Of a stretch of DNA of 5,425 nt, positions 1-4,777 are shown piece after piece. The DNA is from Azonexus sp. (GTDB taxonomy: Bacteria > Pseudomonadota > Gammaproteobacteria > Burkholderiales > Rhodocyclaceae), in NCBI GenBank assembly GCA_031285115.1, contig JAITWU010000264.1, forward strand, positions 1-5,425. The letters are read 5' to 3'. The translations under genes and the position numbers were made by a program. A model generated the notes under the pieces. The model was not told the DNA's origin and made no database searches. It saw only the letters and a program-made list of their open reading frames with translations. How positions within the stretch are numbered: position 1 is the stretch's first letter; the number at the start of each line of letters is the position of its first letter.

Positions 1-667
1 GTTCGAGGGTGTAGGCGAGCGGGCCGCCTTGCAGCGCAATCTGGTGCACCGTCGACGGCGCAATGATCAGTGGCCGGTTTGCCAGCGTCGTGAATACCAG
101 CCGATGCACATGTCCGCACAGCACCGCTTCGACATTGGGCCGTCCGGCGAGCCAGGCGGCCAGCCGTTCGCTGCCCGCGCAGGCGATGGTGTCGAGAATG
201 GGAATGCCAACCGCTGCCGGTGGATGGTGCATGGCCAGCAAAACCCGCCGTTCGCTTGGGCAATATTGGTCGAGCCAGGCTTCCTGAGCCGGAGAAAATT
301 CGCCGCCCGGAACGCCGATGATCGCAGTGTCGAGTAGCAGCAGCGTGAATTCGCCAATATCCACCCGCTGACAGGCAAGTTGCGGATGCGACCAGTTTTG
401 TCCGGCAAAGGCGGCGCGCAAGGCCGTCCGTTCATCGTGATTGCCGGGTAGCACAGCATGGGCAAAACCGGATTTTTGCAAGGAATCAGCCAGTTGCCGG
501 TAAGTCGCCGCCGCGCCATCTTCGGTCAGATCGCCGCTGATCAGCAAGAGATCGGGCGCCAGACCCGCTACCCGGTCAAGCGCCTGCGCCCAGGCCGCCC
601 ACGGGTCGATGCCGCTAAAAAGCTTGGTGGCTTGCAAGTGGAGATCGGATAGCTGGACGATACGCAT
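1..667 (-). CDS. cpdA: 3',5'-cyclic AMP phosphodiesterase, class III metallophosphoesterase (CpdA/Icc family), C-terminus outside window
   Basis: Reading the minus strand from ATG at 667 gives 222 uninterrupted codons to the window edge, so the gene is partial at its 3' end; family members of about 275 residues suggest roughly 50 are missing. The calcineurin-like dimetal site is complete: D8-x-H10 in the LSDLHL motif, GD46, GNHD at 75-78, H147-H148-P and GHVH at 185-188. There is no signal peptide, so it should be cytosolic. Family knowledge: such enzymes use two metal ions to hydrolyse cAMP to AMP, lowering CRP/cAMP signalling. The family also holds enzymes acting on other phosphodiesters, so the substrate is inferred. 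The chosen start places the D-x-H motif at its usual distance from the N-terminus; an upstream ATG is out of frame. The Shine-Dalgarno is weak (GAGA about 10 bases upstream). The gene diverges from lemA and the comM cluster. Confidence 0.9.
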   Translation of the reverse strand, partial: MRIVQLSDLHLQATKLFSGIDPWAAWAQALDRVAGLAPDLLLISGDLTEDGAAATYRQLADSLQKSGFAHAVLPGNHDERTALRAAFAGQNWSHPQLACQRVDIGEFTLLLLDTAIIGVPGGEFSPAQEAWLDQYCPSERRVLLAMHHPPAAVGIPILDTIACAGSERLAAWLAGRPNVEAVLCGHVHRLVFTTLANRPLIIAPSTVHQIALQGGPLAYTLE

Positions 668-685
668 GGCGGTTTGTCTCGCATA

Positions 686-713
686 AAAATAGGTATTATC
701 GCTCATACGTCAA
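686..713 (-). promoter_or_regulatory. possible sigma-70 promoter for cpdA
   Basis: On the minus strand a TTGACG hexamer (708-713, five of six to the -35 consensus) is followed after 16 bases by TATTTT (686-691, four of six to the -10 consensus). Transcription from it would start near 679, giving a leader of about a dozen bases before the cpdA ATG at 667. An alternative -10-like GATAAT lies between the two boxes but has no good -35 partner. This is motif matching only. Confidence 0.35.
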
Positions 714-782
714 GACAGTGATGATTGATGTATGCTCCCCGGCAAAGTGGCGCGCTGCGGATCAATCCTGATGCGAGGCTTG

Positions 783-825
783 GTCCAGACCATCACCCAA
801 AATAGAGGGGTGCGATGGTCGGGAC
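783..825. other. long imperfect inverted repeat (hairpin) in the cpdA-lemA intergenic region
   Basis: Bases 783-798 pair with 808-825. The stem consists of GTCC/GGAC, a 1x1 A-G mismatch, GACCATC/GATGGTC (788-794 with 814-820), and ACCC/GGGT (795-798 with 808-811) with a two-base GC bulge at 812-813. That makes 15 Watson-Crick pairs closing a 9-base loop (799-807). Two G-T wobbles could extend the base. It ends about 41 bases before the lemA start. No T-run follows directly on either strand, and no gene converges here, so a rho-independent terminator is unlikely. It may be an RNA leader structure, a protein-binding palindrome or a REP-like element. The rest of 668-866 shows no ORF of note and no convincing plus-strand promoter. 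Confidence 0.6.
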
Positions 826-850
826 TGCAATCTGATCAAATTTATTTTTC

Positions 851-855
851 AGGGA
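851..855 (+). promoter_or_regulatory. Shine-Dalgarno that decides the lemA start
   Basis: AGGGA at 851-855 lies 11 bases before ATG 867, in an otherwise AT-rich leader. This supports 867 as the start rather than the in-frame ATG at 732, whose extra 45 codons would run through the hairpin at 783-825 and add a non-conserved N-terminus ahead of the membrane helix. Confidence 0.55.
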
Positions 856-866
856 AATTTAATATT

Positions 867-1724
867 ATGGAAGCGATTTTTGGATTTTTTGGCGGCCTAA
901 TCAAGCTGGTCGTATTTCTCGTGCTGATCATTGGCGTTATCGCTTTTTTCGGATACAACAAACTGCGCGGACTTTCTGAATTGATCAGGGAGGCTTGGTC
1001 AAATATTGGCGTGGCTGGACGGAAGCAGGCATCTCTCGTCAATCAGCTTATTGATGTCGTCAAGGGGTATCAGGAATCCGAGAAATTCGTCATGCTGAAA
1101 GTTTCTGAAGACATGTCCAATACCGCCAGCGTTGCCCAAATGTATCAGCAGTCAGGCATGGTGTTATCGAGCGTAAATGGATTGGCTGAAAGGTTTCCAG
1201 AATTAAAATCAAATCAACAATACCTTCGCCTCATTGACAGTATCCAGGCTTGCGAGTCGCAACTCGAAAATGCCCGCCTCAAATATAATGGCTGTGTTCG
1301 CAGTTATAATAGCGCCCGCAGTTCGATTCCAACCGTATTTTATGCGCCCGCTCTTGGTTTCAAGGCGGCGCCCTATCTGGAGTTCGAGGGTAATAGCCAG
1401 GTCATGGACATGGGATCGCTAAAATCCTTTTCTGCCGATGACGATGGTGAACGTATCAATGCCCTTTTAGGCAGAGCCGGTGGAAAACTTCTCGAAGTGT
1501 CGGGCAAGGCGATTGAGGCGGGAAAGATCGCTACCCAAAAAGCTGTCGAAGGCGGAAAAATTGTTGTGGACAAGACCCAAGAAAAAATCGGGGAAATTCG
1601 CGCCGAGCGGCAGGAAGATGCGGCGGCAGATTCGACTGAAAAGAAAATTTGCGCCAATTGCGGAGCGACGCTGTCTGCTGACGCTGCTTTCTGCTCTGGC
1701 TGCGGAACCAGGGTGGCGATATAA
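867..1724 (+). CDS. LemA-family membrane protein with C-terminal 11-mer repeat and zinc ribbon
   Basis: The predicted protein has 285 residues. A single hydrophobic helix spans about residues 6-29. The LemA core follows (about 30-175): YNKL at 30-33, EAWSNI near 42, LVNQLIDVVKGY at 57-68, YNGCVRSYNSA around 140-150 and a GFKAAPYLEFE stretch at 164-174, all family hallmarks. Usual LemA proteins are about 180-200 residues and end near there. This one continues with a linker, three 11-residue repeats (213-245), a charged segment and a zinc ribbon with C262, C265, C276 and C279 (CANCG...CSGCG). Family knowledge: LemA forms a membrane-anchored helical bundle; its molecular role is not settled. Lysine and arginine just after the helix suggest, by the positive-inside rule, that the bundle and ribbon face the cytoplasm. 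The gene is much more AT-rich than its neighbours, suggesting transfer or different selection. No operon partner is apparent. Metal binding is inferred from cysteine spacing. Confidence 0.85.
   Translation: MEAIFGFFGGLIKLVVFLVLIIGVIAFFGYNKLRGLSELIREAWSNIGVAGRKQASLVNQLIDVVKGYQESEKFVMLKVSEDMSNTASVAQMYQQSGMVLSSVNGLAERFPELKSNQQYLRLIDSIQACESQLENARLKYNGCVRSYNSARSSIPTVFYAPALGFKAAPYLEFEGNSQVMDMGSLKSFSADDDGERINALLGRAGGKLLEVSGKAIEAGKIATQKAVEGGKIVVDKTQEKIGEIRAERQEDAAADSTEKKICANCGATLSADAAFCSGCGTRVAI
1503..1601 (+). repeat. three 11-residue amphipathic repeats within the LemA protein
   Basis: Residues 213-223 (GKAIEAGKIAT), 224-234 (QKAVEGGKIVV) and 235-245 (DKTQEKIGEIR) align as 11-residue units. The first two share xKA(I/V)E(A/G)GKI(A/V)x; the third is diverged. 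Lysine-rich 11-mers of this kind form amphipathic helices that lie on membranes in synuclein- and LEA-like proteins. The resemblance is by pattern only, and homology is not implied. Confidence 0.55.
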
Positions 1725-1746
1725 AACAATCTTGCCAGTGTCGATT

Positions 1747-1766
1747 TTCAGGTATTTCAACCTGAA
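1747..1766. other. small hairpin between lemA and ubiK
   Basis: A perfect 7-base stem, TTCAGGT (1747-1753) with ACCTGAA (1760-1766), closes a 6-base loop 23 bases after the lemA stop. No T-run follows on the plus strand, so it is at best a weak or Rho-assisted terminator or an RNA 3'-end stabiliser for lemA. Confidence 0.35.
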
Positions 1767-1790
1767 CCATCAAGGCGGCTCATGGCGCTG

Positions 1791-1799
1791 TGCTAAACT
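1791..1799 (+). promoter_or_regulatory. possible extended -10 promoter for the ubiK-comM cluster
   Basis: TG-C-TAAACT at 1791-1799 fits an extended -10 box (TGn plus four of six TATAAT bases). No good -35 lies 16-18 bases upstream. A start near 1806 would leave a leader of about 16 bases that still holds the GGAGG Shine-Dalgarno. Its placement after the lemA gap and before the tight cluster fits, but the motif is short. Confidence 0.3.
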
Positions 1800-1810
1800 G
1801 CCGCTCCCAC

Positions 1811-1815
1811 GGAGG
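1811..1815 (+). promoter_or_regulatory. strong Shine-Dalgarno for ubiK
   Basis: GGAGG ends 6 bases before ATG 1822. It fixes the start within an open frame that stretches back into lemA, and marks the first cistron of the cluster as well translated. Confidence 0.8.
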
Positions 1816-1821
1816 ACCACC

Positions 1822-2064
1822 ATGCTTGATCCCAAATTTCTCGAAGAAATGAGCGCCAGGATGAGCGCCCTCATGGCCAATTCGCCGGTCAAGGATATTG
1901 AAAAAAACACGAAGGCGCTGGTCAGCGGCGCTTTTGCCAGGCTCGATCTGGTCACCCGTGAGGAATTCGACATTCAGGCGCAGGTTCTTGCCCGCGCCCG
2001 CGAGAAGTTGAAGGAACTCGAAGCCCGCGTCGAGGCGCTGGAAAGAGCACGCAGCGGAGCATAA
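1822..2064 (+). CDS. ubiK: UbiK-family ubiquinone biosynthesis accessory factor (BMFP domain, YqiC-like)
   Basis: The protein is 80 residues long with the YqiC/BMFP layout. An amphipathic N-terminal helix (MLDPKFLEEMSARMSALM) is followed by a KNTKALVSGAFARLDLVTREEFD core (28-50) and a charged C-terminal coiled coil (about 51-76) rich in leucine, glutamate and arginine. E. coli UbiK is slightly longer (about 96 residues). Family knowledge: UbiK trimerises through the coiled coil and, with UbiJ, supports the cytosolic late steps of aerobic ubiquinone synthesis, probably by helping lipid intermediates reach the Ubi enzymes; it also has a membrane-fusogenic helix. The function here is inferred from sequence. 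The start is set by GGAGG six bases upstream. The stop is only three bases before comM, so the two genes are almost certainly cotranscribed. GC-rich composition returns here after the AT-rich lemA. Confidence 0.88.
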   Translation: MLDPKFLEEMSARMSALMANSPVKDIEKNTKALVSGAFARLDLVTREEFDIQAQVLARAREKLKELEARVEALERARSGA

Positions 2065-2067
2065 GAC

Positions 2068-3561
2068 ATGGCCCTGGCCATCGCTCACAGCCGCGGGCTG
2101 GATGGTCTCAATGCGCCGCCGGTGACGGTCGAAGTTCACGTCGCCAACGGTTTGCCCAATTTCACGCTGGTTGGCCTGCCCGATACCGAAGTCAAGGAAG
2201 CCCGCGACCGGGTGCGGGCGGCGATTGTCAATTCCGGCTTTGAGTTTACCAGTAAGCGCCTTACCGTCAATCTCGCCCCCGCCGATCTGCCCAAGGAATC
2301 GGGCCGTTTCGATCTGCCGATTGCGCTGGCGCTGCTTGCCGCCAGCGGCCAGTTGCCCGCGCCAGCGTTGGCCGATTACGAATTTGCCGGCGAACTCTCG
2401 CTTTCCGGCGGTTTGCGCCCGGTGCGCGGGGCGCTGGCGATGGCGCTGGGCAGCGATGGTCATGGTCGCCAGTTCATCCTGCCCGCCGCCAGCGCTGCTG
2501 AAGCGGCCTTGGGCGGCGGCGGCAATATTCTCGCCGCCGATTCGTTGCTCGCCGTTTGCGCCCATTTGTGCGGCCGCGAGTTACTTCCGGTCGCCGCGCC
2601 AGCCGCAGGCGTTGCTGCGCCGCCGTTGCCCGATCTTGCTGAGGTGCGCGGTCAGGCCCAGGCCAAGCGCGCGCTCGAAATCGCCGCCGCCGGTCATCAT
2701 TCGCTGCTTTTGAGCGGCCCGCCCGGCGCGGGCAAATCCATGCTCGCCGCCCGCCTGCCCGGCTTGATGCCCGATCTCGACCCGCTCGAAGCCCGCGCTT
2801 CGGCTGCCGTGCTTTCGCTGGCCGGGTATTTCCGACCGCACCATTTTGGCCGCCGCCCTTATCGCCAGCCGCATCATTCGGCTTCCGCCGTGGCGATGGT
2901 CGGCGGCGGCAATCCGCCGCGTCCGGGCGAAATCAGTTTGGCTCATCAGGGTATTTTGTTTCTCGACGAATTGCCGGAATTCGACCGCAAAGTGCTCGAA
3001 ACCTTGCGCGAACCGCTCGAAACCGGGCGCATCCACATTGCCCGCGCCGCCCGTCAGGCCGAATTTCCTGCCGATTTTCAACTGATCGCGGCGATGAATC
3101 CTTGTCCCTGCGGCCATTACGGCGCGGCGAGCGGGCGTTGCCGGTGCACGCCGGACCAGATCGCCCGTTATCGCGGCAAGCTCTCCGGCCCCTTTCTCGA
3201 CCGCATCGACCTTCTGCTCGACGTTCCGGCGCTGCCGCCGGAAGATCTGCGTGGCATGGCGGCGGGCGAAAGTTCGGCAACCGTGCGCCAGCGCGTTCTC
3301 GCCGCCCGCGAGCGGCAACAGCAGCGCCAGGGCAAGGTCAACGCGCGGCTTTCGAGCGCCGAAGTCGACGCCCGCTGCGCCCCGGACGCCGCTGGCGGCC
3401 AGTTGCTCGAACAAGCCAGCCGCAACCTCGGCCTCTCGGCGCGCGGCTGGCACCGCATTTTGCGCGTCGCCCGCACCATCGCCGATCTGGCGGGCAGCGA
3501 CAAAATCGGCGTCGGCCATGTCGCCGAGGCGATCCAGTACCGCCGGGCGGCGCGTGGCTGA
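2068..3561 (+). CDS. comM: ComM/YifB AAA+ ATPase, Mg-chelatase-like (natural transformation branch-migration helicase)
   Basis: The 497-residue protein is full length for this family (about 500). The N-terminal ChlI-like domain (about 1-170) starts with ALAIAHSRGLDGLNAPPVTVEV and includes GLPDTEVKEARDRVRAAI and the LAPADLPKESGRFDLPIAL motif. The AAA+ core has Walker A GPPGAGKS at 217-224, Walker B ILFLDE at 296-301, the sensor-region MNPCPCG at 343-349 with a four-cysteine cluster (C346, C348, C358, C360), and a probable arginine finger in GPFLDRIDL (R379). The C-terminal Mg-chelatase domain carries LSARGWHRILRVARTIADL (457-475). Family knowledge: ComM is a hexameric helicase that extends heteroduplex by branch migration when imported DNA integrates. 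The start ATG has GGAG eight bases upstream, inside the end of ubiK. The last 8 bases overlap the next gene. All key residues are intact, so it looks functional. Confidence 0.95.
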   Translation: MALAIAHSRGLDGLNAPPVTVEVHVANGLPNFTLVGLPDTEVKEARDRVRAAIVNSGFEFTSKRLTVNLAPADLPKESGRFDLPIALALLAASGQLPAPALADYEFAGELSLSGGLRPVRGALAMALGSDGHGRQFILPAASAAEAALGGGGNILAADSLLAVCAHLCGRELLPVAAPAAGVAAPPLPDLAEVRGQAQAKRALEIAAAGHHSLLLSGPPGAGKSMLAARLPGLMPDLDPLEARASAAVLSLAGYFRPHHFGRRPYRQPHHSASAVAMVGGGNPPRPGEISLAHQGILFLDELPEFDRKVLETLREPLETGRIHIARAARQAEFPADFQLIAAMNPCPCGHYGAASGRCRCTPDQIARYRGKLSGPFLDRIDLLLDVPALPPEDLRGMAAGESSATVRQRVLAARERQQQRQGKVNARLSSAEVDARCAPDAAGGQLLEQASRNLGLSARGWHRILRVARTIADLAGSDKIGVGHVAEAIQYRRAARG

Positions 3562-4777
3562 AACGCGCCGCGCCGCCGACACGCGCGGTATCGCCTTGCT
3601 GCTGGCGGCGCTTTCGGCGATCGGGCCGTTTTCCATCGACGCCTATCTGCCGTCCTTCGACGATATTGCCGACAAGCTCGGCGCTTCCCGCTTGCAGGTG
3701 CAGCAAACGCTTTCGGCCTATCTGCTGGCCTTTGCCGTGATGACCCTGTGGCATGGCGCGATTGCCGATCATTTCGGGCGGCGGCGGGTGATTCTCGTGG
3801 CGCTGGCCTTGTTCGGGCTGGCCTCAGCCGGTTGCATGGCCGCGACCAGCATCGAGCAACTGTGGCTGTGGCGGGCCATGCAGGGCGTCACCGCTGGAGC
3901 GGGCATCGTCATCAGCCGGGCCATTGTCCGCGACCTGTTCGACGGCCCGGCGGCGCAACGGCTGATGGCGCAAATCACCATGATGTTCGCCATCGCCCCC
4001 GCCGCCGCGCCGGTCATCGGCGGTTGGCTGCAAACCCTGTTCGGCTGGCGCATGGTTTTCGCCTTTCTGGCGCTGATGAGCGCCGCCCTGTGTCTGGCCT
4101 GCTGGCGACTGCTGCCGGAAACCTTGCCGCCGGAGCGCCGCCAGCCGATGCAGCCCGCTTACCTCGCGCGCGCTTACCGGCAGGTGCTGACTTCGCCTTC
4201 TTTTCTGCTCGCCTGCGCCGCTTTGTCGTGCAATTTTGGCGGCTTCTTTATCTATGTCCTGTCGGCCCCGGTTTTTCTCATGCGTCACCTGAATCTTCCG
4301 GAAACCGGCTTTCTCTGGCTGTTCGGCCCGGCCATGAGCGGGCTTCTGTGCGGTTCCTCGCTTTCCAGTTGGCTGGCGGGCAGGCGTTCATCCGACCAGG
4401 CCATCGCCATCGGCTATGGCTTCATGGTCGCCGCCGCCGCGCTCAATCTCGCCCTCAACCTGACCCTGCCGCCCGGCTTGCCGTGGAGCGTCGCGCCGCT
4501 GTTCGTCTATACCACCGGCGTCTCGGTGGCGATGCCCAGCCTCGCGCTGCTCGCCCTCGACCCCTTCCCGGCCCAGCGCGGCCTTGCCGCTTCCTGCCAG
4601 ACTTTTCTGCAATCGGCCTGCAACGGCCTGCTCGCCGCGCTGATCGCGCCGCTCCTGTGGGATACGACCCTCGATCTGGCGCTCGGCATGGCCGCTTTGA
4701 TGCTGCTCGGCGCTTGGGCGGCGCTGGCCCAGCGGCGCATACGCAGGCGGGTGGGACAGGCATACTCGCCACGATGA
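3554..4777 (+). CDS. MFS exporter, Bcr/CflA drug-resistance subfamily (DHA1)
   Basis: Reading from GTG 3554 gives 407 residues, close to the usual 390-410, with about 12 hydrophobic segments. TM1 ends in the signature FSIDAYLPSF (26-35). The loop between TM2 and TM3 holds MFS motif A, G68-x3-D72-x2-G75-R-R. RAMQGVTAGAGIVISRAIVRDL (107-128) is typical of Bcr/CflA TM4, and PAAAPVIGGWL (149-159) matches the TM5 antiporter motif. Family knowledge: these inner-membrane proton antiporters export drugs such as bicyclomycin and chloramphenicol, or metabolites such as cysteine; the substrate here cannot be told. The open frame continues 101 codons upstream, but that part overlaps comM in another frame and has no family resemblance. 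GTG puts a short cytoplasmic N-terminus before TM1 and overlaps comM by 8 bases. No clear Shine-Dalgarno precedes it, suggesting translational coupling. The stop overlaps the next start as ATGA. Confidence 0.88.
   Translation: MAETRRAADTRGIALLLAALSAIGPFSIDAYLPSFDDIADKLGASRLQVQQTLSAYLLAFAVMTLWHGAIADHFGRRRVILVALALFGLASAGCMAATSIEQLWLWRAMQGVTAGAGIVISRAIVRDLFDGPAAQRLMAQITMMFAIAPAAAPVIGGWLQTLFGWRMVFAFLALMSAALCLACWRLLPETLPPERRQPMQPAYLARAYRQVLTSPSFLLACAALSCNFGGFFIYVLSAPVFLMRHLNLPETGFLWLFGPAMSGLLCGSSLSSWLAGRRSSDQAIAIGYGFMVAAAALNLALNLTLPPGLPWSVAPLFVYTTGVSVAMPSLALLALDPFPAQRGLAASCQTFLQSACNGLLAALIAPLLWDTTLDLALGMAALMLLGAWAALAQRRIRRRVGQAYSPR

Noticed and set aside
67..519. Minus-strand open frame of 150 codons within cpdA
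   Set aside because: It is in a different frame from the phosphoesterase reading, which carries all the metal-binding motifs.
761..772. ATCA-N4-TGAT operator-like palindrome upstream of lemA
   Set aside because: Four-base arms are expected by chance, and the sequence does not match FNR (TTGAT-N4-ATCAA) or CRP consensus.
732..866. N-terminal extension of the LemA protein from ATG 732
   Set aside because: It adds 45 residues that do not resemble the family, runs through the hairpin at 783-825 and ignores the ribosome site at 851-855. The membrane helix begins right after ATG 867.
1747..1766. Rho-independent terminator after lemA
   Set aside because: The stem is only 7 pairs, AT/GC mixed, and is not followed by a T-run; kept only as a small hairpin.
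1774..1797. Sigma-54 promoter before ubiK
   Set aside because: The GG and GC pairs are not spaced by ten bases as the -24/-12 consensus requires.
1480..1821. Possible fusion of a lemA-overlapping frame to ubiK
   Set aside because: The open frame happens to continue upstream of ubiK, but that part is out of frame with lemA and basic/low-complexity. GGAGG at 1811-1815 marks the true start.
1780..2565. Minus-strand open frame (261 codons) opposite ubiK and the comM start
   Set aside because: It is antisense to two well-supported genes and its translation is low-complexity with no family signature.
3251..3553. 101-codon N-terminal extension of the MFS exporter
   Set aside because: It lies entirely over comM in another frame, has the Arg/Ala/Pro-rich look of an out-of-frame GC-rich shadow, and the family starts just before TM1.
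2581..3636. Long minus-strand open frame (351 codons) opposite comM
   Set aside because: It is a shadow of GC-rich coding DNA: no recognisable domain, composition typical of antisense frames, and comM on the other strand is complete with all motifs.
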